Positions 43,801 to 55,279 of a DNA stretch of 64,000 nucleotides are shown one piece after another. The stretch is from Tillandsia leiboldiana. Lineage: Eukaryota > Streptophyta > Magnoliopsida > Poales > Bromeliaceae. Position 1 is the stretch's first letter. The number at the start of each line of letters is the position of its first letter. The stretch covers positions 16,699,161 to 16,763,160 of the forward strand of contig CM055071.1 in NCBI GenBank assembly GCA_029204045.2. The letters run 5' to 3'. Made by a program: the position numbers and the translations under genes. The notes under the pieces were generated by a model. The model was not told the DNA's origin, searched no databases, and was given only the letters and a program-made list of their open reading frames with translations.

Positions 43801-46405
43801 CGATACGTATCGTGCCACCAATTAGGGGGCATGATACAGGGGGGGGTCTCTCTTGGTCTTCCTGTGCCGCGATATCCTCTGAGTATCGAACGAGACAGAG
43901 TGATACTCAAAGGGTATCACGGCACGTGCCGCTGCGTGCCCACATAGGCACGCTGTTTTTAATTTATTTTTTTACTTCAACCTTCTTTTTTGGTTTCTTG
44001 GATAGACTTTTATCCCTCTCATCCCATCTTTTCTCTCCACTTCTACATTTTCTTCTCTTCTGCGCTCTCTTTTCTTTTCTCTCACATCTCTTCCTCTATT
44101 TTTTTTCTTTTTATTTTTTCTGATAATTTTTTCTTTAATTTCTTCTTTCAATCTCTTATTACTCTTTGATCATTTTCATCTTAAAAGAAAAAGTAAAAAA
44201 ATAGCTAAATCGAAAATCTACTTATTAGTTAAGTCAAAAAAATTACAACTTAAATTTTTTTGCATACATTTGAAATATATTTAACTTGTAAAGTTTCTTT
44301 TGTGAAGAAATATGAAATTATACAAATTTTTATTAACAATTTACAAAAATCTGATAATATATCGGCATGATTTAGTCATTATATGATCCATTTTAAATTT
44401 TTTTGGACGGATTTAGTATTTTGTGCGAGATTTACGATATTTTTAACTTTGGAAAATTTATTATTGGATTTAGAATAAGGATTTAAGTATCCATCGGCCA
44501 AGGTTCGAAGTGCCGTGCACGGGGGCGTGCCGCTCGCCGCCTGGCACGGTACGGTACGGCACGCTTGCGTGCCGATGGATACGCATGACGTCCCAGTGGC
44601 ATGCTCTAGCACGTTTTTTTTTTTTGTTCCCAATAAGCTCTTATAATATTATTTTGAAATGTTTAGTCAGAAAATTATGAATATTGGCTATATATAGCTT
44701 ACTATACTCACCAATTAACATATTGATATTTTTTTTTATATATAAAGTACAATGGAGTTATTTTTCAAAATAACCTTCTAAAATTTTATAATTTGCGAAA
44801 TAATCTTATCAAAATTTTATTTGTAAAACTAACCCTATTTTTGCCATATCAGCTTGCCATATCAACGCCACATACAGAAGGCTCACCGCCTTCTAAAGAA
44901 GGTGGACCGCCTTTAGCTATAATTTTCATAATTAAGTTAATTTCAAACAAAATTATAGAGAGATACGTAAATAAAATGGGAATGTGGGTACGAGCCAGGT
45001 TGTTATTGTAGAAAGATAAGATAAAATGAGAATGTGGGTACCGATTCGATTTTTAAAATATTTAGATTGTTATTATTTATTAACTAATATAAGAAGGAAA
45101 AGAGATAAAAAATATTTTTAATCATAAAACCTAAATCTTTAAAAAATTTAGATTGCTATTAGTTAGTAAATAATAACAACTTAAATCTTTTAAAAATCTG
45201 ATTTATAACCACATTCTCATTTTATCTTTATCTCTTTACTTTTTATATTAGTTAGTAAATAATAATAAGATTAAAACAAAAAATATGTACCGTACAATAT
45301 GTGATTTTTTTAAAAAATAATAATAAAAAATACTCTACGCATGTGATTAAAAAAGAAAAAGAAAAAAAAAAAAAAAAAAAAGGCCGTGCCGCTCGGCACG
45401 GCACGGCGATACCCTATGGGTATCGCCAGACGGAGGGGGGGTGTGCTAACCCCCCTGTACTGTGCCCCCATTTGAGGGGCACGGTACGTGCCGCCCGTGC
45501 CGCCGCGACACGGGAGGCACTTTAAACCTTGCCATCGGCACGGACCGTATCGACCGTACCATATCGTACCAACAAGATACCGGCACAATACAGCCCCCGT
45601 GCCGATGACACAATTTAAAACCTTTTTTTCTTTAAATTACTAAGTAATTTTTTCAATAAAATTCAAAATATTTGATAAAGATACATACTAAGCAATTAGA
45701 AAATTTTGTTGCTAAAGAAAATAAATATTTCATGCCATTATGTGTCCGCACACATGTATTTTTTGTGACCGGCACTCATCTGCACGGCTCGGCACGCACT
45801 GTTCCGTACCGCGCTGGTAAGTTTTTGGCACGATCCCATGCCACGACACTTAAATCGTTGATTTAGAAACATGAAAATTCTAATAAAATCGAAACTAAAT
45901 AAAAACAATTGATATTTAAATTTGCTTAATGTATATGTCATATAATTTATTATTAAATTTTTATAAATAGATCTCACAAGTTTTCTAATTTAAATTTAAG
46001 AAAAAGTAATTTTTTTTGATGAATCTTGCAAATTTCGCATAAAAATTTTGTAAAAAATAATTTTCTCCGATTTATATTTTATAATTTTAAAAATTCTAAA
46101 GAAAAAGATAAATCAAAAAAATTTTAAAAGTTAATCAATTTTTATTATAAACTTTCTTAGTTTATTCATCGTATGGTTTATTATTAAATTTTCATGGACA
46201 AATCTTACAATTTTTTAAAAATTTTTAGAAAAAATAATTTTTTCAATTTTTTCATAAATATTTTTAAAAAATTTGAAAATGAAAAGAAACTATCAGCCAT
46301 TATGTGTCGGCACACATGTGTTTTTTTTGTGACCGGCACTCATCGGCACTGCCCGGTATGCACCGTGCCGGTAAGTTTCAGCACGCCCCCCGGCACTTAA
46401 ATCTT

Positions 46406-46479
<74 letters not shown>

Positions 46480-46917
46480 CCTTGCCAATCTCTCTTAGCT
46501 CCCGAGCCTATTTTGATTCATGCCCGTCCTTGCTTTCAAGGAGGCTATCTAATAGTACAAGAAGGGGACAGGTGCTATTGCATAGAAGAGAAGTCTACCC
46601 CAGTCACTAAACCTAGCTCACCAAGCCTTAGGAGTGCCCGTGGATCTTGGCATCTAGGGTTCTTGCTTTTGCTTTAATAAGTGACACCGCTACGGCAAAT
46701 GCGGATACAACCCTAACCCCTTAGCCTCTCTCTCCGAACTAACTTACCGACATTAGTATTAGGCCAGATGGCTTAGAACATCTCCCAATGGAGATACAAC
46801 CTCATACACATACCCTCCCTCCATGAAAAAAGGAAAATAAGTTCTGTCTGCGGGTTACGAGGGAAACTAACTCAATACAAAAGGAGGAAATATATCTCAG
46901 CCGACTAAAGGGTATGG

Positions 46918-46968
<51 letters not shown>

Positions 46969-47497
46969 CCGGAATACTATCGATAGCAAACGGCCTTTGA
47001 TGCCACCCATTTGTTTTCGATGATGGAGCTTCCAAAACGACGATCGACACCGTTAAATATGATTTAGACCATTTAAATATCTGAAAATTAAATTTCATGC
47101 TTTTTGATATTCTTTTCTTATCCATCAAGTGGACACAAAAATGAACGGCTAAAAATAAATATCCTTTAAAAAGTGACGATAGGAGTCTTGTAATCAAGAT
47201 CAAGAGTATAGATTTTTTTTAAATAGTTCAAAAAAAATTCTACCTAAAATTTAATTAATTTAGATTTCTTTACACCGTTAAACGAGCAAAAAGGCTCATA
47301 TCTACCATTAAAATTACAAGTTTTACACCCCTTTGATCATTAGGTCAATGATATCGAAAAGATTTGAAATTTAATTTCTAGATACTTCTAATGGTCTAGA
47401 TTATGTTCAACGGTGCCGATCGTCGATTTGGAAGCTCCATCATTGAAAATAAATAGGTGGCAACGGAGCCCGTTTGCTACTGACATTATTCCAGCTC

Positions 47498-47556
<59 letters not shown>

Positions 47557-50500
47557 ATTAAATATCTACATAATATAATGTAATATTAAAATTATTGTTG
47601 TACAATCATATATGCATAATTGCATAGTATAAAACATATAATTAATATATAGTTAAGTAAAAAAAAATAAATTTTTTTAATATAATAAAATAATCAAAGA
47701 AAAAAAAAAAGCTTTTTTCCTCCCTACAAACCAAACAAGTGTGGTATGAAATATGTTTTTCTTTTACAACAAACGAAACATCAGAAAATGTAAACTTTTT
47801 TCCTACTAAAAACTTTTTTCCATGAAAAACTATTTCTCACATTTTTACGCGGAGCCAAACAAGCCCCTATCAAATTCTAGTTCAAATAACATGTAAACCT
47901 TATAACAAGTGTAGGAATAGCAATGTATCAAACTTTGTCCACATCGTTTGTGTATTCCATGTACGGATTGCCCATGCCATCTGTGACACCCCAATAGTCT
48001 CATATCGGATTGGCAAGGAATTGTGAATGAAAATATAAAGGCCAAGGAACTCTAATACTAATAACTAGACTTAAGCATTTTAAACCGTTGGTTTGGGCCC
48101 AACGAGTTATTACTGCTACTAGGCTGTGTCGTTATATCTGGTACCTCAACCGGTTTGCCAGCCAAAAGTATGTGATAGGTCTCAATATTGTATGGTGATC
48201 TTGGACTAGGGAATGAGATCTAACGAGAACGTCAAACGAGAGAGAGTCTGTGACATCCCAATAGTCCCACATTAGATGGCCAAGGAATTGAGAATAGAAA
48301 TATAAAGACCAAGGAACACTAATACTAATAATTGGGCTTAAACATTTTGGGCCGGTTATTTGAGCGCAACGAGTTATTAGTGTTAGTAAGCTGGATCGTT
48401 ACGCCGCCTGGTGTAACCTATGCCATGTGTTGTACCACCATGTGGGATAGGATCATAGCAAATGATATTGAGAAAACATCTTATTTTAGGAATTTTTGGG
48501 TTCTTTTTGAGTATTTTTAGATGAAAAGGTTATAAAATGGCCTTTTGAACTTAAAGCATGTAAATCTTATAAATTTGCTAATTTTTTAGAGCAAGTAGTG
48601 GGTCCCATTGCATGATTAGATCAAGTTGTGGTGAAAAACACAAATTTGAAGATTGCTCCCAATTTCTTTTATCATTTTTGGCCTAGCAATTGTACTGTCT
48701 TCCTTTTTCTCAATTATGACTAAATTTATCCTTCTTGAGTGTAATTTTATATCATGTTGAAATGGTATTCTTTAGTTATTAAGATGTCTACCCCTAGGGG
48801 TGAGCACTATACAGTAAAAATAGGAAAAATAACCGAACCAAGCCTATTCAAGTTAATTGACTTAGTTGAATTGGAAAACAGGTTCAATTCAGTTTCAAAT
48901 TTAGAAACTAAAAATTAGCTCATTTTATGAACTGGAAAAAACCAATTAAACCATAAAAACAAAACAGATAAAGTACTACTATGCAATTTTAATAGGGTGG
49001 AGCAATAAAGTGCAAAAGTCTTCGTACATAAACATAGAATCTAAGAGGATCTCCATTGTGTACGTGAGTGGTATACCCTTCCCTTGCAGTTTTGTCCCAT
49101 CCTAGCCAAAATCCATATAAAAAGTATCAGATCATGCCTTTTCTTCATGTGTGATCTCTTCTTTGCTACATCTTCTCCTTTAGCTCTTTAGTCCGATCAA
49201 ACCAACCATTAATATGACCAGAAAAGTGTAGTAGGTTTGTTTCACTAACAAGAAGATGGCTTCAAAGCTTCACACTCTATTTTTGTCCTCGAAAATTCCT
49301 TCTCTAATATCAGATAAATTCATATTGCACAAGAGAACAAACGATTCCAACATATGACCATGGGCCCTCATGGCTTTAACAAGAAGGATTAATTTTATGT
49401 TTACAGACATATTTCCAAAGGCAAGCTTGTTCATTAAAAAAAACCCCTTGTGGTATAGCACATTGACAATTTACTATCCAGCAATTCAAAATGCAACACT
49501 ATGGCCCCTTATGGTAATTCCATAAAGAACTATCTTCAAAATACCATAAAACGTGGGCACGTGATAATCACGTCTCCTTTCAAATTGTAATTATATCAAA
49601 ATTCGTTCATTTCTAGCTCTGACATTTTGCGGTTCATAAATTATGCAATTAGCCACACTTTTTAGTTGCACTATAGCAACTAGTCCTTATTGGAAAGCTA
49701 AAATTATAATCATAGGGGCGCAAAATGCTACACTTTGAACTATAGGGTGACAAAATTGCAAATTGGGTAATACCATAAGCTCTTTTTTTTTTTTTGAAGT
49801 TCCCAACGCCAAAACAACATTCTATTGCAGAACATGGCAAAGAAACATTATTGCAAACCAAAGCATCACTAATTAATCAGAAGAGCACCCTCCTATCAAC
49901 ATGACTAACATATTTCTTACAATATTAGGTGTTGAGCAACCATTACAAATTAACAATTGTACCTTGAAGGCCATTACCCACTTCATGTCCCACTGAATTG
50001 TAGTCTTGAGAGGGTGACTTTACTGATATTCCTATCCCTCAGCATTTTTGCATAAAGTGGCTACTCTTAAGACTCACAATTGTGAGGATGCACGTCAAAA
50101 CTCAAGCATCACATAAGACCTCTAGAATTATATCAAGCCATGACCCCTAGCTTATAATATGCTAACCCTGTTACTACTATTTGCCTTTCATGAAGAATAC
50201 CTAGCCACAATAGCTAGAAATCAGCAATCATAAGACTACAATTAACAAATAAAGTTTAATCTTACTATTCAATTCTGAAATCTCAGAACTGCAACGGTCG
50301 GAAGATAGATAACCTTTACTCAGGGATATCAGAGAAAAAGGGGCATAAAAAGGCACAATATAATTTGACAATGCCCCCTAGGGCATTTTTCTTCTCTTTA
50401 GATGATTCCTATATATAAAGGGAAAAGTCCTCTTTAAGTTATATCAGAATAAACTGCGACTGCAAATGAAATGATTCTACCCAACAACTATCTCTGCGGC

Positions 50501-51425
50501 TTTCGTGGTAGGTCTCTCTATTACTTGATTTTGCTTTGATCAGAAATTTTGAACTAGCTCAGAGAGGAGCCTATATTGTTAGGAAAAGGATAAGCCAAAT
50601 ACCTCCCTGTTTAACACTAGTTTAATGGACAAAAACTCATCATTACTTAGAAAGCTCATCATCACCATCAGAATGCATGCCTTTTCCAAACAATGTAAGG
50701 CAACTACGAGAACAACACAAACATGAAACGTCTGCTATGAAATTGCAGGATTCATGTGATGTGGTGTGCCAGGCAGACATGAAAACAGGCATTTCTTGTA
50801 ATAACTCAAAAAAATGTCCTTCCTAATTGCCAAATAAAATCTAGATCCTATGAACCAAAAACTATTCGTTGTCACTCGGCCATAAAAAATGACATTTGAT
50901 AGACGAAATCGATAATTAGTTGGCATAGCTATCCATCCTATTTCTTTCTCCACGAGACAACAAACAAAGTTGGACGCTAGATTATCATGCATCTCCAAAC
51001 TATTATACTTTTCTTTGTAAAAAAAAGAGCAGACGGGCAAGTTAAGAGAAGAATACCCCAACATTGACGTACTCCCATAGCTTGTGAACTCCGTAATCCA
51101 CCACCTGCAATTAACGATCAGATCAGAAGATGAAAATTGTCCAAGAAAAGGAGGGGAAAAAAAGGACGAATCTGATTAGATCAGACGCCAGATCAATAGA
51201 TAAGGTCAACGATCTCATCATCATCATCCCACTTTCGATGTGATGGACCGGGATCCATTTGATCGAAACCCTAACAGATTCTTTGGAGATTGTCAATAAT
51301 ATGAATGAGTGATGAATGGGTGGGGATCGAACCCGCTCTCCGGCAAAGGCGCCGGCGACGACGAAGGTCACGTAGACGGAGTTGCGGCGCATGACGACGC
51401 GGTAGAGCGCATCCCACAGCCCCAT
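40834..51425 (-). CDS. QCR9: Cytochrome b-c1 complex subunit 9 (QCR9-like), three exons (62 aa)
   Basis: Small subunit of mitochondrial respiratory complex III (ubiquinol-cytochrome c reductase), one membrane-spanning helix, inner membrane. Exons on the minus strand: 51333-51425 (MGLWDALYRVVMRRNSVYVT to AGER), 51057-51104 (VVDYGVHKLWEYVNVG), 40834-40881 (KRYEDIPVLGQRQSE, stop TGA). All joins are phase 0 with GT...AG introns. The motifs RRNSVYVTF, AGAFAGER, YGVHKLWE and RYEDIPVLG are those of plant subunit 9. The length is close to the family (around 60-72 aa); a short N-terminal extension of some homologues is absent. Intron 1 is 228 bp. Intron 2 is 10,175 bp and holds the miniature elements listed below. 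Key residues look intact, so the gene is probably functional. Confidence 0.9.
40882..41633 (-). other. QCR9 intron 2, 3' end
   Basis: A- and T-rich tracts, including (AAAT)n at 40975-41000. No element or coding sequence recognised. Confidence 0.5.
41955..42330. mobile_element. MITE fragment with gcacggaggcctccgtgc terminus
   Basis: Begins with the 18-bp perfect palindrome gcacggaggcctccgtgc and the phrase cttccgaatcaacgatcggttccgttagac, shared by the elements at 42356, 42973 and (reversed) 43490. Its right terminus was not found; the segment ends in a CA/TA microsatellite. Confidence 0.5.
42307..42350. repeat. (CA)n-(TA)n microsatellite
   Basis: cacaca run of about 30 bases followed by tatatatata, directly left of the MITE starting at about 42350. 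Confidence 0.95.
42350..43490. mobile_element. TA-microsatellite-flanked MITE (composite)
   Basis: Left end gtagggttgctcagctattagg and right end, reversed, caggtctgttgtgctattagg are inverted repeats, continuing with agcacggagg on both sides. Both borders are TA microsatellites (42341-42350, 43492-43520). The body contains a second complete inverted-repeat element (42479-42969) and a second copy of its own left end at 42970, so insertions or duplication happened inside. Confidence 0.6.
42479..42969. mobile_element. Long-TIR miniature element, copy 1
   Basis: Termini acggactccgttgccaccca and, reversed, acggattccgttgccaccca continue as an inverted repeat of more than 80 bp (catttgttttcgatgatggagctt). 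Copy 2 lies at 46966-47500. Non-coding, AT-rich core. Confidence 0.75.
43521..43750. mobile_element. 230-bp MITE flanked by (TA)n
   Basis: Inverted termini gagctaggctggaatactat and, reversed, gagtccggctactatactat share the tail taatagta. TA-rich repeats border both sides (43492-43520, 43752-43762). Confidence 0.75.
43790..43965. repeat. Hairpin-array fragment related to the hAT miniature elements
   Basis: Contains ggcacgaggcgatacgtatcgtgcc, ggtatcacggcacgtgcc and gggggtctctcttgg, matching the left module of the element at 35429 in diverged form. Termini with 8-bp duplication were not found. Confidence 0.6.
44499..45531 (-). mobile_element. hAT-type miniature element with hairpin arrays, copy 2 (1033 bp, inverted)
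   Basis: Termini CAAGGTTCGAAGTGCC and GGCACTTTAAACCTTG, with perfect 8-bp duplication ccatcggc (44491-44498, 45532-45539). Relative to copy 1 it is inverted: the gtgcc-rich module is at 44505-44612 and the hairpin module at 45382-45520. The hairpin module has the same order of stems (gcgataccc/gggtatcgc, then g6/c6, then gtgcccc/ggggcac). The phrase ttgttcccaataagctctta borders the gtgcc-rich module in both copies. Confidence 0.85.
45540..46407. mobile_element. Diverged remnants of the same hAT miniature family
   Basis: Three GC-rich patches in AT-rich sequence: 45540-45618, 45735-45860 and 46295-46400. The last two share attatgtgtc.gcacacatgt, gtgaccggcactcatc and end in cacttaaatc.ttga, a degenerate form of the family terminus. 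Borders could not be set. Confidence 0.5.
46408..46478. repeat. (TA)n microsatellite
   Basis: About 35 TA units without interruption. Confidence 0.97.
46479..46965. other. QCR9 intron 2, segment between TA repeats
   Basis: Contains no recognised gene. It ends in a second (TA)n run, 46920-46965, that borders the MITE at 46966. Phrases such as tagcctctctctccgaactaac look like degraded LTR or gene sequence but could not be assigned. Confidence 0.4.
46966..47500. mobile_element. Long-TIR miniature element, copy 2, flanked by (TA)n
   Basis: Left end ggccggaatactatcgatag and right end, reversed, agctggaataatgtcagtag continue as an inverted repeat of roughly 95 bp (caaacgg..tgatggagcttcca). TA microsatellites lie on both sides (46920-46965 and 47503-47553). 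The inner part matches copy 1 at 42479-42969; the outer 20 bp resemble the ends of the 230-bp MITE at 43521. Confidence 0.78.
47503..47553. repeat. (TA)n microsatellite
   Basis: About 25 TA units, right border of the MITE at 46966. Confidence 0.95.
47982..48430 (+). mobile_element. Two direct LTR-like copies (TRIM-like or nested solo LTRs)
   Basis: Copy one starts TGTGACACCCCAATAGTC at 47982, copy two TGTGACATCCCAATAGTC at 48249. Both continue with cacat.gg..ggccaagga, taatactaataa, gggc and acgagttatta, and fade after about 180 bp. TGTGACA...AGTCCCACAT is a common start of short plant LTRs. No primer-binding site was seen between them. Confidence 0.5.
48431..51056 (-). other. QCR9 intron 2, 5' part, no recognised features
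   Basis: AT-rich intron sequence without repeats, coding exons or element termini that I could support. Confidence 0.5.
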
Positions 51426-51808
51426 TGCTTTTCGATTTTTTTCCTTTCTTTTTTTTTTTTTTTTTTGACGATCGTCTCTCCCCGCCGCCCGCGGCTTCCC
51501 GAGACCAAAAGACGCTTCTTCAGTTGGGATATTAATGTTTACGGTTTATTCTAATAAGCTGAATCCGAATCCCAATCCGAATCCGAACCTAACCCAACAA
51601 GAAATTTACTTGATATTAAATTAATATTATTTTAAATATAAATATTAAAATAAAATTTTAATAAACTTAAATTTTGTCCCTATCTAATCCGAATCTAAAT
51701 CCAAACTTGTCCGAAATCCAAATTAATTTTATTATATTATTATATATAGCGTAGCTGAGTAAGACACGTAGGTAAGTAAATAAAAGGTCACACTATATTA
51801 AGAGTGTC
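51426..51808 (-). promoter_or_regulatory. QCR9 5' UTR and proximal promoter region
   Basis: Directly upstream of the ATG on the minus strand is an A-rich leader (reverse of 51432-51469). Short repeats of aatccgaatcc lie at 51560-51590. The LTR of another gypsy element begins within 400 bp, so the promoter has little room. No TATA box is convincing. Confidence 0.4.
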
Positions 51809-54800
51809 AACTACACTGAAAATAAATATGATATAACGAAAGCGGAAAAGAAATAATATATAGGGCTAGCGATGCAACCAAAGGGTCCAATCAAGCACGG
51901 TACCCCAAAAGGTTACACTATGCCAATGCCCGGATCGGAGTACCCAATCAAAAGCAAATATTGGTCTCACAAAATCTCTAGCCAAATGCCACTATTGGTC
52001 TCACAGAATCTCAGGCCAAAAGCCACTATCGGTCTCACAGAACCTCAGGGCAATTATGCTATTCATGCTATTCAACCAAAGCTGAATCTTCTATTCTAAA
52101 CATGCAGTAAAAACATAGGAAATGTTGATACAACTAAGCTAGTGTCCAAGAAAGTATGGCATATATCCCGGTGTATATCTCTATATATACTAAGTACTGA
52201 TAATGATAGCATATCAATAAGCTCAACAGTAAGATCAAGGCAATATAGCTATAATGACCGAATGCTGGATTGAAAGTAAATAGAAAGGCTCAACCACAGG
52301 ATCAAGGCTACACCAAAAACAGGGGTCCGACCTACCACGGAACCCATAGGGCCGAAATGATAAAGCCCAGACCGAAGATAAACCCACCTCAGGGTAGACG
52401 ATCACGGTGACCGCTGGATGGCTCACGAGCTGGCGGCTGACTGCTGGGACCTGAATCATAATCACAAGTCAGAAAAAGACTCACTCATACCCAACCAACT
52501 GACTCACTAAGTGTAGACAAGCTAAACGGAGAACTTCGCTGAAGTCTCGGGATCTTTCGGAATTTTCGAAAATTCGCCGATCGATCACTATGATCCGATC
52601 CGTAACTATAGGTCTCCGAATTTAACGGAACTTGACGTGCTGCCCCGAAACGCTCCACTGAAGACATTCGGGCACTCAAACTCTACTGGGTGCGACTCTG
52701 TACTCATACGGTGCCATAAATACCGAAAACACCTTCAGATAAGCCGATTTCGGTTCCGGAAGCCGCCAACGTGAAATTGAAATCACTGGACCAGCCAGGA
52801 CAGCGTCGGGAACAGCCAAGGACATCTGGCAACTATAATTAATCACCACAATTTCTCGAATTGCGTGATTAATACCGGATCGCCGATAAACCGATGATTT
52901 TGTCAATTTACGGTTCGGAATCCAATTCCCGCTCAACAAAAGCTGTCGGATCTCCAACGAAGGGTTTAGAGATCATGGGCACACAGCCCAAAACAGCCAA
53001 GCAAGTCACAATTGCATTTAGACCCCTAGGGTTTCACAAAATTGCATAAATACATGTTATTTGAAGCCTTTTAAGCTTGCATTTCATTTCTGAATGCTTT
53101 TGAACTGAACCGAGGCCACCAGTAAGTGGGCCTCGATGCACTGAACGCTATGCTCACCATTTGGGAGCAGCGCGGAACCCGAGGAAAAACTTCGGGTCAA
53201 CATATACTATGCAAAAAAGGCTTAAGTTGCTACTTTTCTTACTTACACTTGACCAAACCCAAATTTAGGGTGAGCATCATGCTCAGTAGGTCAAAGAAAC
53301 TTCGAGGCTCACCCTGAGGGTGGAGCCAACCTGCTGGAACAGCTTAAGGGTCCATAATGGCCATTTAGCTCTTAGTTTACTGGATCCACTAAACCACTCA
53401 ATCATTTGCTGAATTAAAATGAGCATCAAGCTCTTGGGATCAAGAGGACACAAGGTCTTGCCCTACTGAAGTTGCAAAGCCGCTGGAGCAGCACCAACCA
53501 TGACTTAACCCAAGCTAGAGCTTGGCATGCCCATGCTAAAAATCCCTTCGGTCATCTGCCAAAATAACTTGAGCAGAAAGCTCTTGGGACTGAGGAGAGT
53601 TGAGGGCTCACCATTGGGCAGCAGCTGGAGGCCCAGAACCAAAGATGGAGCAAGCTCGGCCATGGGCACTTGCACCACTATGGCCAAGAACATAGAACCA
53701 TTGTTCTGGAGTAGATCTGAGCGAGCATGGCCTCTACCCACTTGCGGGCATTGCAAATATCCTTGCCAGGTTGGCCGAGCGCGCGCGCGGCTGGCGGTTG
53801 GTCGGAGCAAGGTGGTCCGGCCTACCACGAGAACCTCTAATGGCGAATTTTCATACATAGGGTTCTAGATCCATGTAAAGGTCCAGGGTGCTTGTCCTTG
53901 ATACGGTGAAGCTTCCCGGAGCGGTGGTCGGCGGCAGCGGGCGGCGGATGGCCGGCGGCCATTATTGCGGCCAACCAAGCACCATTAATGGTGAAGCCGC
54001 GAGCAGGGGCCAAGGGTTGCATGCAAGTGCATGCATGGGGCTGTTTCGGTCATGTGAAGGTTTCTGGGTGCGTGGCCGGCGATGGGAAGCGATGCCGACG
54101 CTGGAGCAACAAGCTCGGTCGAGCCCTCACAAACCCGAAACTAGGGCTAAGGACTGCGGGCTCTAGGCTGAACCAAACCTAACCAAAATTCATGGAATTG
54201 ATCCTCAGGCCCAACAGAAGTTTCCCAGCAAATTATTTCTAACCCCAAGCCGCCGGATGCGATGTACGGCCGCGGCGGAGCAAACTAGGGTTCCGGCGGG
54301 CTTGTTGCTCCCACCGGCAACCCGGAGCACTACAGGGCTTGGGGCTTTACAGGGAGGGTCCCCACGACCACAGAAGACGAGTGAATAGGTCAATGTGCAA
54401 GAAAAACTGAGGATAAAGAAGTCTCACCTTGGTCGAATCCGAGGAAGAAGAAGTTGGCCGAGGTCTTCTTCCCGGCGTCGCGCGGCCACGGCAGGGGGTC
54501 TGGCCCCTCAGGCTCGTCTTCTGGGGGTTGAAGAAAGCCTCAGGACCCTCAGGAGGCAAGCCAATAGGGTTTCGTTGCCTCCCACAACCACCAACCCGAG
54601 ATCAAGAACCAAGGGTTCTTTTTCTTGGTTTTCTTTTCCGGCGACGGGGACGGTGGGCGGCGGCGCTGGTGCTCGGGGAAGGTAGCAAAGGAGATGAGGA
54701 GTCATGGGTGAGAGTTTGGTGCAAAGAGGTTGCGGCTAGGGTTCCAAAGAAGCAACCTTATGTTGCTATAAATATATTTTGCAACAAAATGTAAAATAGT

Positions 54801-55279
54801 CCTCCAAACTTTGATAATTTTTGCTAAGTCCCTCTTTGAACATCACATTTACAACAAGGCCCCTCTCCAAATAAATGGCACGCAAAACGGAGTATAAAAT
54901 ATTGGGCTTCTTCGCAAAATACTACAAATTTTCTAGTATTTCAGGCTTTTCGAGACAACCGGGTCGTCAAACGAAAAAACGGACACCACGAAGACGTCCG
55001 GCTCGACGAAACTTATCAGGTAGCGATTTTTCTTCACTGAATTCGAGCTTCGATAATTCTAAAATCCATTTTACACAGTTAATTATACAGTTCGGCACGC
55101 TTTATGATACTTTAGGCTTGTCAAACACAAATTTAGTCAGCGCCACTGCGCTCATAACGACGACGCCATTTAAATCGACTATCTGGATCGTTAGATTCGG
55201 ACACCCGACAGTCAATCGGCCGACGTTGGCCGGCGAGGGAATTAAATCAGGGGTTGCTATTCAATTTACTATTCACTTA
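51809..55279 (-). mobile_element. Gypsy LTR (minus strand), cut by the Harbinger element
   Basis: Bases 54940-55279 reversed match LTR F 405-760: shared phrases include aaaatcgctacctgata, gtttcgtcgagc and tttcgtttgacgaccc. The low-coordinate end near 51809 (tgtcaactacac..gaaagcggaaaa) resembles the terminus of LTR E in degenerate form. The element-sense start is missing; the sequence stops at tta|ggtaccg where the Harbinger element begins, so about 400 bp of this LTR should lie right of the window. Three 32-bp repeats of ggtctcacagaatctcaggc type lie at 51960-52050. Confidence 0.65.

Larger units (their letters stand above)
41634..47869. mobile_element. Probable hAT-type element in QCR9 intron, heavily invaded
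   Basis: Left end taggggatgtttgtttcctcg (41634) and right end, reversed, taggggcttgtttggctccgcg (47869) form a terminal inverted repeat of the common plant hAT miniature type. Both are followed inward by cgtaaaa and cattttctg-like phrases. The 8-bp flanks (atatgatt, tcaaattc) do not match, so this is inference from the termini. The original element was probably under 1 kb; the rest is later insertions listed separately. Confidence 0.45.

Noticed and set aside
51310..51345. tRNA T-arm-like words (gagcgggttcgatcccc) on the minus strand
   Set aside because: No acceptor, D or anticodon arm can be folded around it. It is the exon 1/intron 1 border of QCR9.
51560..51600. Telomere-like repeats (aatccgaatcc, cctaaccc)
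   Set aside because: The units do not match the plant telomere repeat CCCTAAA, and there are only a few copies.
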